A DNA stretch of 64,000 nucleotides from Alphaproteobacteria bacterium (GTDB lineage: Bacteria; Pseudomonadota; Alphaproteobacteria; Caulobacterales; Caulobacteraceae), in the NCBI GenBank assembly GCA_018820275.1, contig JAHJOO010000066.1:62001-126000 (forward strand), given 5' to 3'. The notes under the pieces were generated by a model. The model made no database searches, was not told the origin of the DNA, and saw nothing but the letters and a program-made list of their open reading frames with translations. Position numbers and translations under genes: made by a program. Of the stretch, positions 55,747 to 64,000 are shown piece after piece. Each line of letters starts with the position of its first letter. Within the stretch, counting starts at the first letter, position 1.

Positions 55747-57192
55747 ATGCGCACGACGGCCACAGTCATCGCCCGACCGCGCTACGGCCTGATGGACGTG
55801 ATCGGCCTGCTGTTCCGTGAATTCTGGATCATGCTGGTGATCTTCCTCGCCGTCGTGGCGATCGGCACGGCGGTCGTCCTGACCATGGGCAAGACCTACA
55901 CGGCCCGCGGCAGCGTCTACGCCGGGGTGGGGCAGGAGTACGTCTACCAGCCGCGCGTCGGCGCCAGCGAGCGGGGCCAGACCCCGGACGTGGACACCGT
56001 GACCCAGTCCGAGGCGGCGCTGCTGAACAGCCGCGCGGTCAAGGAACGGGTGGTGGACGTCCTGGGCGCGCCCGCCATCCTCGGCCCCGAAGCGACCGGG
56101 ACACCCGCCGAAATGCGCGTGGCGGCGATCCGGACGCTGGAGAGCGGCCTGTCCGCGGGCGCCGTGACCGGCAGCCCGATCATCGGCATCGCCTACGAGG
56201 CGGATGAGGCCGAGCGGGCCGCCACGGTGCTGAACGCGGTCATCGACCAGTATCTGATCCATCGCCGCGAGGTCTTCGCCGACGCCAGCGCGCCCGCCCT
56301 GACGGCGCAGCGGCTCGTCTTCGAGGACGAGCTGGCCAGGGCCGACACGGCCTATGAACAGTTTCTCCGCACCGAGGACATCGGCGACTTCGCTGCGACC
56401 AAGGCGGCGCTCGCCGCCAATTATCAGACCGTGTCGGCCGACCGGCTGTCGACCCAGGCCCAGGTCAATCAGTTGACCCGCCAGCTGGCGACCCTGGAAT
56501 CCGAACTGGCGCGCACCCCGCCCGAGATCGCGGTGCAGCAGGACCTGAACGTGTCGGCCCGGGACCAGATCCTGCAGCTGCGGACCGAGCGCGAACAGCT
56601 GCTGGCCCGCTACCTGCCCGACAGCCAGCCGATCCAGGACATCGAGGCCCGCATCGCCGGCCTGGAACAGTACGTCGGCTCGGGCCAGGGCGTCGGCGTC
56701 AAGGAGGTCCGGACCGGGCCCAACCCGATCTGGGTCGAACTGGAGACGACGCGCGCGACGACGCTGGCCCAGCGGGACTCCCTGCTGACCCGGCTGTCGG
56801 TGCTGGACGGCCAGCTGGCCGAGCTGCGCGCCCGCCAGACGCGCCTGACCTCGGTCGAATCCGAGAACGCCACCCTGTCCGGAAATCGCGACGTGCAGAG
56901 CGCCACGGTGCGCGAGTTCCAGCAGCGCGAGGCCCAGGCGCGGGCCGATCAGGGTCTGGTCAAGGCCGGCGCGGACGACGTCCGGGTCATGGAGCGCGCC
57001 TCCGCGCCGCTGCGGGGCAAGAGCCTGAAGCTGCCCCTGCTGGCGGCGGTCATCCTGTTCGCCGGCTTCACGGCGCTGTCGGTGGGGCTGATCCGCGTCT
57101 TCTCGCGCCGGGGCTTCGCCACCCCGGCCTCGCTCGGGCGCACCCTCGACCTGCCCGTGCTGGCGGCGGCGCCGGTCAAGGCCGCGCGGTGA
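55747..57192 (+). CDS. hfsA: Wzz/Wzc-type chain-length protein, probable HfsA
   Basis: A 481-aa inner-membrane protein. One membrane helix near the N-terminus (FWIMLVIFLAVVAIGTAVVL) and one near the C-terminus (LPLLAAVILFAGFTALSVGL) frame a long periplasmic coiled-coil domain (about 60-420). No kinase domain is attached; the ATPase is the next gene. It would link the export channel to polymerisation. In Caulobacter, HfsA, HfsB and HfsD are required for holdfast. No strong ribosome-binding site. Confidence 0.75.
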   Translation: MRTTATVIARPRYGLMDVIGLLFREFWIMLVIFLAVVAIGTAVVLTMGKTYTARGSVYAGVGQEYVYQPRVGASERGQTPDVDTVTQSEAALLNSRAVKERVVDVLGAPAILGPEATGTPAEMRVAAIRTLESGLSAGAVTGSPIIGIAYEADEAERAATVLNAVIDQYLIHRREVFADASAPALTAQRLVFEDELARADTAYEQFLRTEDIGDFAATKAALAANYQTVSADRLSTQAQVNQLTRQLATLESELARTPPEIAVQQDLNVSARDQILQLRTEREQLLARYLPDSQPIQDIEARIAGLEQYVGSGQGVGVKEVRTGPNPIWVELETTRATTLAQRDSLLTRLSVLDGQLAELRARQTRLTSVESENATLSGNRDVQSATVREFQQREAQARADQGLVKAGADDVRVMERASAPLRGKSLKLPLLAAVILFAGFTALSVGLIRVFSRRGFATPASLGRTLDLPVLAAAPVKAAR

Positions 57193-57220
57193 GGTTCCCG
57201 GGCGTGTTAGCCTTCGCGTC

Positions 57221-57946
57221 GTGCGCGAGCGTTCCAGCGATTCGATGATCGACCTGACCTCCGAGATGGCCGCCCTGTGGTCCGCCCTCGGTCCCGCGCC
57301 CGCGCGCGGCGGCCGGATGGTCCTGATCGTCTCGGCCGTGTCGGGCGAGGGCGCCTCCACGGTCGCGCGCGAATACGCCCGGCTGGCCGCCGTGCGCGCC
57401 CGCCGCCCGGTCTGGCTGATCGACGCCGATCTGGATCAGCCCGGCCAGCAGGAGGCCATCGCGGCCGCGCCGGACCGGTTCGGGGCGCTGAGCAAGCCGG
57501 CCCTGGCCTCGCCCGACGGCTCCTGCTTCTTCGACCTTCACCCGCCCGCCAAGAGCCGCGACGGCCGCATCGTGCCGCCCGCGCGCCTGTTGACGGCGCG
57601 CGCGTGTCTGGGCGGGCGGCTGTGGGTGTCGCGCTTCGCCGCCGAGACGATCCGCGTCGGCCAGAGGGTCGAGGCCTCGCCGGACCCCGCCTACTGGAAC
57701 GCAATCCGGCCCCATGCCGAGACGGTGGTGGTGGACTGCCCCGCCGCCGGACGTTCGGACACCGCCCTGATCCTCGCGCCGCTGGCCGACGCCGTGGTCA
57801 TGGTGGTGGCGGCGGAGTCCACGGGGGCGAACGAGGCCTCGGCCCTGCGCCAGGAGATCGAGGCCGTCGGGGGGCGCATCGCCGGCGTGGTGCTGAACCG
57901 GACCGCGTGGACGCCGCCGGGCTTCCTCAGCCGGCTGACCGGCTGA
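57221..57946 (+). CDS. hfsB: BY-kinase/ParA-like ATPase homologue, probable HfsB, with altered Walker A
   Basis: A 241-aa protein resembling the cytoplasmic domain of Wzc kinases: IVSAVSGEGASTVAREYARL, WLIDADLDQPGQ (Walker A'), and TVVVDCPAA (Walker B). The Walker A lysine is replaced: residues 42-46 read GEGAS where kinases have GEGKS (Ala45). No tyrosine cluster closes the protein. It may therefore be a non-catalytic partner of HfsA. Start is GTG 57221 or ATG 57245; neither has a good ribosome-binding site. Overlaps the convergent GT gene by 20 bp. Confidence 0.7.
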   Translation: MRERSSDSMIDLTSEMAALWSALGPAPARGGRMVLIVSAVSGEGASTVAREYARLAAVRARRPVWLIDADLDQPGQQEAIAAAPDRFGALSKPALASPDGSCFFDLHPPAKSRDGRIVPPARLLTARACLGGRLWVSRFAAETIRVGQRVEASPDPAYWNAIRPHAETVVVDCPAAGRSDTALILAPLADAVVMVVAAESTGANEASALRQEIEAVGGRIAGVVLNRTAWTPPGFLSRLTG

Positions 57947-58877
57947 CCCGCTCCAGCCGCGCCAGCTCCTGCGCGCCGTAGAATTTCGGCTCGAACACCG
58001 GGGCCCACAGCACCTTGCCGAGGCCGCGGGCCGCCCTGTCCATGGCCCGGGCGCGGGCCGGTCGCCGCAACAGCCAGAGCGCGGAGGACGCCAGCGACCA
58101 CAGGGCGACCTGCGCCAGACCGACCGCCATCCACTTCAGCACGCCCGGCCAGTCGCCGCGGGCGCGGGCCTCCTGACTGGGGCCCTGGCCGTAGGCGAAG
58201 GCGCGGCGCAGGGCGTAGCCCATGGTGGCGCGGTGCGGCGGGGCCAGCTCGGACACCCACGCGCGCGCCGCCCAGCCGAACCGCCCGCCGGACGCCCGGA
58301 CCCGCGCGAACAGGGCGTCGTCCTCGCCGCCCAGCTGGTCGGCGGCGACGTCGAAGGGGGCCGGACCGGGCAGGGCGGTGGCCCGCACCAGCAGGGCGTT
58401 GCCGCAGCCCCAGGGCTTGTCGATCAGGCGGTCCTCGTCGGGGCCCTCGCGTCCGAAGAAGGCGTCCAGATGGGCCCGGGCCCAGTCCGGCGCGCCCTCG
58501 GCCACGCCGCGGATCGGCCCGAACACCACGTCCGCGCCGGTGGCGTCCCGGGCCGACAGCAGGGCCGCCAGCCAGCCCGGCTCCGCCTCCTGGTCGTCGT
58601 CGAGAAAGGCGATCAGCGGCGCGTCCGTGGCGGCCAGGCCCGCGTTGCGCGCGGTGGCCACGCCCGGCTTCGGCGCGGTCACATAGGTCAGGGGAAAGGG
58701 CGCGTCGGGGCGCAGGGCGTCGACCGGCGCGCCGGCGGTGCCGGCCGGGTCGTTGTCCACCACCACGATCTCGACGGCGTGCGCGTCCAGCCCGGTCTGG
58801 GCGAAGACCGAGCGCAGGGCGCGGCTCAGGCTGTCCGGGCGGCGCAGGGTCGGGACGACGACGGCGACGCGGGCCAT
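57927..58877 (-). CDS. GT2 glycosyltransferase of the polysaccharide locus
   Basis: A 316-aa GT-A enzyme: VAVVVPTLRRPDSLSRALRS, GVATARNAGLAAT, AFLDDDQEAEPGW (DxD) and LGGEDDALFARVRASGG. A hydrophobic stretch (GLAQVALWSLASSALWLL) near the C-terminus suggests membrane association. It would add a sugar to the lipid-linked repeat unit. Last gene of the hfsE-hfsF-GT-GT operon, 1 bp after the previous stop. It may correspond to one of the holdfast transferases (HfsG, HfsJ or HfsL), undecided. Confidence 0.82.
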   Translation of the reverse strand: MARVAVVVPTLRRPDSLSRALRSVFAQTGLDAHAVEIVVVDNDPAGTAGAPVDALRPDAPFPLTYVTAPKPGVATARNAGLAATDAPLIAFLDDDQEAEPGWLAALLSARDATGADVVFGPIRGVAEGAPDWARAHLDAFFGREGPDEDRLIDKPWGCGNALLVRATALPGPAPFDVAADQLGGEDDALFARVRASGGRFGWAARAWVSELAPPHRATMGYALRRAFAYGQGPSQEARARGDWPGVLKWMAVGLAQVALWSLASSALWLLRRPARARAMDRAARGLGKVLWAPVFEPKFYGAQELARLERVSRSAG

Positions 58878-58878
58878 C

Positions 58879-59808
58879 TCAGACCTCATCCGCATAGAGG
58901 GCGGCGCGGTACAGACGCAGGGCGAAGGCGCGCGCCGCGACGGGGGCGGCCTCGCTGAGCGCCAGACGCTTGAACCACGGCCGGATCGCCCTGAGCCCCG
59001 GCACGCGCTTCAGCCGGCGGGCGGCGCGGTAGCTGGGATAGGTCGAGACGACCGCGAAGTGGCGCTGGACCACCCGGGCGAAATTGGCGGCCGACTGCTC
59101 GTACTTGCCGGCCAGGGCGGCCGTGTCGTCGAGGCCCATGTGGGTGGCGGGGACGTCGACGTGGATCACCGGCCAGCGGCGCGACACGCGCATGGCCCAC
59201 TCCACGTCCTCCCAGCCCCAGCCGCTGAAGCCCGGATCGAAGGCCTCGGCCGCGAACACGTCGCGCCGGACCAGGAGGTTGGAGGTGTAGACGTACTTCT
59301 CCGGGGCCAGGGCGCGCGCGGCGGCCTCGAGGCACTCGGACCGCTCGGCCATGGCGCGATGCACGGCGAAGCGGGCGTCGGCGGGCGCCTGTTTCAGCGA
59401 GAAGCCGCCGAAGGCGACCGCGGGGTCTTCCGCCGCGACCAGTTGCAGCCAGTCGGCGAGGAAGGTCGCGGAGTCCGGCAGCATGTCGGAATCGAGGAAC
59501 AGGAAGTGCGAGCCGCGCGCCGCCTGGGCCAGCCGGTTGCGGCCGCGCGACCGGCCCTCGTTGGCCGGCAGGGTGATGAGGCGGGCGGGGAGAGCCAGTC
59601 CCGCCAACTGGCCGACGAGGCGGGCGGTCAGATCCGCATCGCCGGTGCCGTCGTCCAGCAGCACCAGCTCCGCCCCGGCGGGCGGCGTCGCGGCGAGGGC
59701 GGCGATCAGCGGGGCGGGATCGTCGCGCAGGAAGGGGATCAGCACCGACAGCGACGGGCGGGCGGCGGCCCAGGCGGCGTTGTCGTCGAGGCGAGCGCGC
59801 GGGCTCAT
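58879..59808 (-). CDS. GT2 glycosyltransferase with GT7-like C-terminus, probable holdfast transferase
   Basis: A 309-aa protein: LSVLIPFLRDDPAPLIAAL, ELVLLDDGTGD, NEGRSRGRNRLAQAA, FLFLDSDMLPD (DxD) and SGWGWEDVEWAMRVSRRW, the WGWED motif of galactosyltransferase-like C-terminal domains. It probably extends the lipid-linked glycan. Its ATG overlaps the stop of the flippase gene. Position directly after hfsF suggests HfsG, unproven. Confidence 0.82.
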   Translation of the reverse strand: MSPRARLDDNAAWAAARPSLSVLIPFLRDDPAPLIAALAATPPAGAELVLLDDGTGDADLTARLVGQLAGLALPARLITLPANEGRSRGRNRLAQAARGSHFLFLDSDMLPDSATFLADWLQLVAAEDPAVAFGGFSLKQAPADARFAVHRAMAERSECLEAAARALAPEKYVYTSNLLVRRDVFAAEAFDPGFSGWGWEDVEWAMRVSRRWPVIHVDVPATHMGLDDTAALAGKYEQSAANFARVVQRHFAVVSTYPSYRAARRLKRVPGLRAIRPWFKRLALSEAAPVAARAFALRLYRAALYADEV

Positions 59809-61256
59809 GCGGCGGCCCTCGCCGCCCGCCGACGGGCCAGCAGGGAGAGGGCGGTGTCGCGCACCCCGCCGGCGTTGATCGTCAGGGCCAGCGCCGCGTA
59901 GACCCCGCCGCCGACGCCGGCCTTGAGGATCAGCTCCGCCGCGCCGCCCGGGGCGGGAAGGACGGAGACGACCAGCGCCATCCCGCCCGCCGCCACGCCG
60001 CAGCGCACCAGCGACTCCCAGGCCATCGGCAGGGGCAGGACGCGGCGACCCAGGGCGAGGGTCGCGATCAGGCCGACGCCGAAGCTGGCCGCGGTCGCCC
60101 AGGCGGCGCCGATCAGGCCAAAGCGCGGCACGAGGATCAGGTTCAGGATCACGTTGAGGACGGCCGGCACGGCCATGGCGCCCAGCAGGGCCGTGGTCTT
60201 CTTGCCCAGGGTGAAGGCCTGGCCGAAATAGTAGGCGGTCAGGCCGTACAGCAGGGCCGACAGGGCGATCCAGGGCGTCACCGTCACGGCCGCCGCCCGC
60301 AGCGCCTCGCCGATCAGGACGTCGGCCAGGGGCTGGGCCACCAGCGCCACGCCCGCGGCCGCCGGCAGGCCGATCAGCAGGAAGGTCGACAGCTGCTCGC
60401 GCGCCGCGACGGCCAGCCGTTCGCGCCCGCCGCGCTCCAGTGCCATGACCAGGGCCGGCTGGCCCGCCGTGCCCAGCCACAGGAACAGCACGTCCAGCGT
60501 CCGGTTGGCGATCGAATAGCCGGCGTGATAGGCGCCGACCGCGGCCTCGTCGAGGAAGGCGGCCAGCAGGAAGCGGTCGGTCGAGGCCAGCACGACCGTG
60601 AGCGCCAGCGAGGCGGCGATCGGATAGCCGTAGGCCGCATAGGCCTTCATGCGCGCCGGCTCGAGCCGGGCGCCGCGCCCGCGTCTCCACTCGCCGGGCA
60701 GGACGAAGGGCAGGACCAGCAGGGGGGCGAGGCCGAGCCCCAGCAGCGGCGCGGCCCCGCCCGCGCCGGCCAGGGCGAAGCCCACGCCGATCGCCAGGCC
60801 GGTGATCGTCACCGTCATGTCGATGCCGGCCGATTTCGTCACCTCGCCCTCGGCGCGAAGCCGCTCCTGCGCCAGCTTGACCAGACACCGCACCGGACAC
60901 CCCATCACGCCCGCCGCGACGGCGATGCGGAACAGGGGATCGGCAGGCCACAGCCACAGGATGAGGGCTGCGAGCGGCACGAACGCCGCGGTCAGGCCCA
61001 GCGCCGTCCGGTACAGGCCGGCGAAATGCCCCTGAAGGTCAGCCCCGGGCGTCGACGCCGCCCAGAAGCGGGCCATGGCCGCCTCCAGCCAGGTGAAGAC
61101 GGCGACGTGGGCCATGGTCAGGATGGAGAAGGCGAGGGCGTAGCGCCCGAACTCCTCGGGCGACAGCAGGCGCGTGAACAGGATGATGGCCAGGAAGCCC
61201 GCCACGCCCTGGACGACGTTGGCGGGCAGATAGCCCCAGACGCCCCGCCAGAACAT
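59805..61256 (-). CDS. hfsF: Wzx-type polysaccharide flippase, probable HfsF
   Basis: A 483-aa MATE/MVF-family membrane protein with about 12-14 hydrophobic segments, starting WGYLPANVVQGVAGFLAI and LSPEEFGRYALAFSILTM. It would move the lipid-linked repeat unit across the inner membrane. It starts 1 bp after hfsE and overlaps the following GT gene. Assigned as HfsF from the combination with hfsE and hfsA/B/D. Confidence 0.8.
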   Translation of the reverse strand: MFWRGVWGYLPANVVQGVAGFLAIILFTRLLSPEEFGRYALAFSILTMAHVAVFTWLEAAMARFWAASTPGADLQGHFAGLYRTALGLTAAFVPLAALILWLWPADPLFRIAVAAGVMGCPVRCLVKLAQERLRAEGEVTKSAGIDMTVTITGLAIGVGFALAGAGGAAPLLGLGLAPLLVLPFVLPGEWRRGRGARLEPARMKAYAAYGYPIAASLALTVVLASTDRFLLAAFLDEAAVGAYHAGYSIANRTLDVLFLWLGTAGQPALVMALERGGRERLAVAAREQLSTFLLIGLPAAAGVALVAQPLADVLIGEALRAAAVTVTPWIALSALLYGLTAYYFGQAFTLGKKTTALLGAMAVPAVLNVILNLILVPRFGLIGAAWATAASFGVGLIATLALGRRVLPLPMAWESLVRCGVAAGGMALVVSVLPAPGGAAELILKAGVGGGVYAALALTINAGGVRDTALSLLARRRAARAAA

Positions 61257-61257
61257 C

Positions 61258-62826
61258 TCAGCGCACCGCCGCGCGGTCGCCCAGCAGCACAGGCACGGTC
61301 ACGAGCATGATCCAGAGGTCCATCCAGACCGACTGGCGCTCGACGTATTCGACGTCCAGCTGGACCCGGCGGCGCACGTCCTGCGCCGAATGCAGCGGTC
61401 CGCGCGAGCCCTTGATCGCGGCCCATCCGGTCATGCCCGGCTTGATCCGGTGGCGGTGGGCGTAGTCGGCGACGAGGCGGGCGGATTCGATCTGGCCCGT
61501 CTTCATGCCCACGGCGTGGGGACGGGGGCCGACGAGGCTCATCTCGCCGCTGATGACGTTCAGCAGCTGGGGCAGTTCGTCGAGGCTGGTCGAGCGCAGG
61601 ATGCGGCCGAGACGCGTGATGCGGTCGTCGTCGTGGGTGACCTGGCGGCTGGCCGTCGCGTCGGCCGAGGCGTGCTTCATGGAGCGGAATTTCCACACCA
61701 CGATCTCTTCCTGATTGAAGCCGTGGCGGCGCTGGCGGAACAGGGCCGGCCCCGGGCTGTCGAGCTTCACCAAGGCCGCGATCAGGCCGAGGACGGGCAG
61801 GAGGGCGACGAAGGCCAGTCCGCCCACCGTCAGGTCCAGCAGCCGCTTGTTGAAGGCCCGGCGATCGTGGTCCCGGCGTCCGTCCAGCGGCGCCAGACGG
61901 CTGTCGGCCAGACGGTTCAGGGCGTCCTCGCGGTCGCTGGCACGGACCGGATCGACCAGCAGGGTGACCTCGTTCGGCAGGCTGCCCAACCGGCCGGTCA
62001 GGTGTCTGACGCGGGCTTCGGCCTTGGGATCGATGGCGACCACGATGCGGTCGACGAAGGGCAGGATGCGGTGGCTGAGCAGGGCCTCCGAATCGCCCAG
62101 CACGGGCACCCCCTCGACCGTCTCCGGGCTGCGGGCCAGCCGGTCGTCGAAGACGCCGAGCACGTTCACGTCGCGCCGCTTCAACGCCGCGCGGATCAGG
62201 GCCTCGGCGTGACGGGTCGCGCCGACCAGAACGACGTTGGGCGTCAGGGCGCCCGACCGCCTCCAGGCGGCGACGCGATCCAGCCAGACGAGATGCAGGG
62301 CGTACAGGGTGGCGAGGCTGACCCCGCCCCAGACGACGAGGGACGGCGCGCCCAGAAATCCTCCCGAGAGCAGCGCGCCGACCAGCACGGCGGTCCCGGT
62401 CGCGCCGGCCGCCACGCCGGCCAGCGCCGCCAGATGCAGAACCGCCGGGCGACCGGCCGGAAAGCGGTAGAGGTCGAGCGATCTCACAAGCGCCAGCACC
62501 AGGACGCAGCCGACGGCGAAGGGCGCCGCCTGCGCCACGGTCGCCGCCGCCAGTCCCGTCGGGGTCACCGCCCAGGCGCACAGCAGGGTCACGACGACGA
62601 CCAGCGCCACGTCGATGGCGCGGAAATAGTGGGCGGCCAGCCGGGCGGCGTGCCTCTGTCGGGCATTCAGCCAGACTTCCGGCCGGAACGGGCCGCGCCG
62701 CGCCGCGCCGTCGGCGGCGAGACCGCGTTCCGCCAGGTCGCGCAGCCCGTGCACGTCCAGCGGCGCGCCGTCGCGGTGCGCCTCGGCGGCGGCGGCGGAG
62801 GAGAGCAGGGCGGCGGTGGAGGTCAT
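61258..62826 (-). CDS. hfsE: Polyprenyl-phosphate hexose-1-phosphate transferase, probable HfsE
   Basis: A 522-aa initiating transferase. Four or five membrane helices lie in the first half, then a CoA-binding-like domain ([18 protein letters not shown]). The C-terminal catalytic domain has [60 protein letters not shown] and LVGPRP. It loads the first sugar phosphate on undecaprenyl phosphate. Start ATG 62826; the longer frame to 62982 is rejected as Arg/Pro-rich filler reaching into tRNA-Ser. Confidence 0.85.
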   Translation of the reverse strand: MTSTAALLSSAAAAEAHRDGAPLDVHGLRDLAERGLAADGAARRGPFRPEVWLNARQRHAARLAAHYFRAIDVALVVVVTLLCAWAVTPTGLAAATVAQAAPFAVGCVLVLALVRSLDLYRFPAGRPAVLHLAALAGVAAGATGTAVLVGALLSGGFLGAPSLVVWGGVSLATLYALHLVWLDRVAAWRRSGALTPNVVLVGATRHAEALIRAALKRRDVNVLGVFDDRLARSPETVEGVPVLGDSEALLSHRILPFVDRIVVAIDPKAEARVRHLTGRLGSLPNEVTLLVDPVRASDREDALNRLADSRLAPLDGRRDHDRRAFNKRLLDLTVGGLAFVALLPVLGLIAALVKLDSPGPALFRQRRHGFNQEEIVVWKFRSMKHASADATASRQVTHDDDRITRLGRILRSTSLDELPQLLNVISGEMSLVGPRPHAVGMKTGQIESARLVADYAHRHRIKPGMTGWAAIKGSRGPLHSAQDVRRRVQLDVEYVERQSVWMDLWIMLVTVPVLLGDRAAVR

Positions 62827-62954
62827 GCGGGCCGAGGGTCCGGTTCCGAAGGGTCCCGAAACCTGCCACGGCGGCCCTGACCATCCCCTTAATGATCGCG
62901 CCGGATCGGCCCGGTTGCGCCGCCCGCGACGGTCCGCTATCGACGCGTCCTGCC

Positions 62955-63046
62955 GGAGACGTGGCCGAGTGGCTGAAGGCAACGGTTTGCTAAATCGTCG
63001 TACCGGGTAACCGGTACCGAGGGTTCGAATCCCTCCGTCTCCGCCA
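62955..63046 (+). tRNA. tRNA-Ser(GCT)
   Basis: GGAGACG pairs with CGTCTCC, discriminator G and encoded CCA. The anticodon stem ACGGT/ATCGT encloses TTGCTAA, anticodon GCT. A long variable arm (TACCGGGTAACCGGTA) and T-loop GTTCGAATC are present. Length 92 nt. Confidence 0.97.
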
Positions 63047-63066
63047 GACCTTTCCGGCCCGCCGGG

Positions 63067-63963
63067 TCAGGTGCGCCAGCGCAGGGTCTGGGCTTCCACC
63101 GGGTTCACGAACGGCGCGCCTTCGCGCTCGGCGCGGGACAGCGCCGCCTTGGCCGCGAAGTAGAAGGCCGAGGGCCTGTCCGGGTCGCCGGCGAACACCA
63201 GCGGCAGGTGCGGCGAGCGCCCCTCGAGCCGCTCCAGAATCCCGACGTCCTGGCGCAGAAACACCCGCCCCGTGGCCGACAGGAAGGGGTGCAGCAGGGT
63301 CAGGCGCCGGTCGCTGCACAGGATCAGGTTGCGCAACACCACCTCGCCGTCGCGCACGGGGGTGATCGTGGTCAGATTGACCAGTTCGAAGCCGCGCGCC
63401 GTGACCCGCTCGAGGCGGATCGAGGGCAGGCGGAACTCGATCGTCACCCGGCGCTCCTGCCGCACCAGGTCATAGACGGCGGTGGAGGAGAAGTCGTCGG
63501 CGGCCATGGCCGTGAAGCCGAACGGGGAGGGGGTATAGGCCTTGGTCTTGTCGCGGCGCCGGTCGGAGCGCCACCACCACGACCGGTGGATCATCGGCAC
63601 GTGGGCCGGATCGACCAGGCCCAGAACGGCCTGGTCATAGTCGGCCCGGGCGGGCACCTCGGAGTAGGCGATCGGGGCCAGTCGGCCGTCCGGCTCGGGC
63701 GGCAGTTGCGGGAGTTCGGGGTCGCCGTCCACCGGCCGGGCCCAGACGAGGCCGAAGCGCGCCGTCAGCCGCCAGGCGCCCGTGTCGTCGTTACCGTCGG
63801 GGCGGCCAGCCGGGTTCGCCCGCCAGGCCAGGACGCCGCCGTGCAGGTGCGCGGTGCGGCGCGGCGGTCCCGGCCGGACCCGGTCCACGGGATACCAGGC
63901 CGACACCGGGGCCCCGAACCGCCGGTCGCGCGCGCCCTGGAGCGCCTCCCCCTGTTCCGACAT
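63067..63963 (-). CDS. Rieske-oxygenase-like protein lacking the Rieske domain
   Basis: A 298-aa protein. GLVDPAHVPMIHRSWWW places D118, H121 and H126 in the D-x2-H-x4-H spacing of the mononuclear iron site of ring-hydroxylating oxygenases. The N-terminus (WYPVDRVRPG, GVLAWRANPAG, GLVWARPV) aligns with the flanks of a Rieske domain. The segment with the two Cys and two His cluster ligands is missing; the only cysteine is in LILCSDRR. Without the [2Fe-2S] cluster the usual electron path is absent. Substrate unknown. GGGGCGG, not a clear ribosome-binding site, precedes the ATG. Confidence 0.65.
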   Translation of the reverse strand: MSEQGEALQGARDRRFGAPVSAWYPVDRVRPGPPRRTAHLHGGVLAWRANPAGRPDGNDDTGAWRLTARFGLVWARPVDGDPELPQLPPEPDGRLAPIAYSEVPARADYDQAVLGLVDPAHVPMIHRSWWWRSDRRRDKTKAYTPSPFGFTAMAADDFSSTAVYDLVRQERRVTIEFRLPSIRLERVTARGFELVNLTTITPVRDGEVVLRNLILCSDRRLTLLHPFLSATGRVFLRQDVGILERLEGRSPHLPLVFAGDPDRPSAFYFAAKAALSRAEREGAPFVNPVEAQTLRWRT

Positions 63964-64000
63964 CGCCGCCCGCCCCCAGGCCAGACCGCGACGTCCGGGA

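Overview
The window is a stretch of chromosome from a GC-rich alphaproteobacterium. The best guess is Caulobacteraceae, probably Brevundimonas or a close relative. The grounds are gene order and content: dapA-smpB, rpoZ, an RSH (p)ppGpp enzyme, pyrE-pdxJ-acpS-lepB-rnc-era, recO, parC-ate, an aspartate-type hemA, motB, a near-consensus CtrA box, and a polysaccharide locus that looks like holdfast synthesis (hfs). Genes are packed tightly, with many ATGA/GTGA stop-start overlaps. I see no phage, insertion sequence, CRISPR array or rRNA.

Layout. 1-9.3 kb: the end of a TrmA/RlmD-type RNA methyltransferase, a PA0069-type radical SAM protein, tRNA-Leu(TAG), an amino-acid permease, the helicase HrpB, an FeS-cluster (6-4) photolyase, a SpoU RNA methyltransferase and an RlmI/K-like methyltransferase. 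9.3-14 kb: a membrane GT2 glycosyltransferase, divergent from a TetR-led, fully overlapping iron/cobalamin-type ABC importer operon. 14-27 kb: housekeeping core, namely lytic transglycosylase, dapA, smpB, a NYN-protein/family-5 uracil-DNA glycosylase pair, folK, rpoZ, RSH, a possible 58-aa ORF, pyrE, pdxJ, acpS, lepB (with a long acidic N-terminal extension), rnc and era.

27.1-34.5 kb: an accessory block separates era from recO, which adjoin in many proteobacteria. It holds a membrane-anchored serine hydrolase and a compact eight-gene minus-strand operon: ArsR, two AHSA1/SRPBCC proteins, VOC, GST, DoxX-like, DUF1801 and DHFR/RibD-like. The operon has a strong promoter and a candidate operator. 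A divergent flavodoxin-fold reductase, an exported NTF2-like protein and an unknown membrane protein follow. This operon is my best candidate for an undescribed system. 34.5-44.3 kb: recO, an exported M28 peptidase, parC, ate, motB, a flavin reductase, an HIBADH-like dehydrogenase, a beta-carbonic anhydrase and hemB.

44.5-50.4 kb: valine catabolism (isobutyryl-CoA dehydrogenase-like, 3-hydroxyisobutyryl-CoA hydrolase, 3-hydroxyisobutyrate dehydrogenase), interrupted by a Phd/VapC-type toxin-antitoxin module with a palindromic operator, a lipoprotein of the predicted-methyltransferase family COG4798 and a small ABM protein. 50.4-54.9 kb: hemA behind an FNR/FixK-like box, two RcnB-like Arg/Asp-rich exported proteins, a GST and a Sel1-like small protein.

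54.9-62.8 kb: the holdfast-like polysaccharide locus, with Wza-like hfsD divergent from hfsA-hfsB, and a convergent minus-strand operon hfsE-hfsF-GT-GT. The window ends with tRNA-Ser(GCT) and an oxygenase-like protein that keeps the mononuclear-iron motif but lacks a Rieske cluster.
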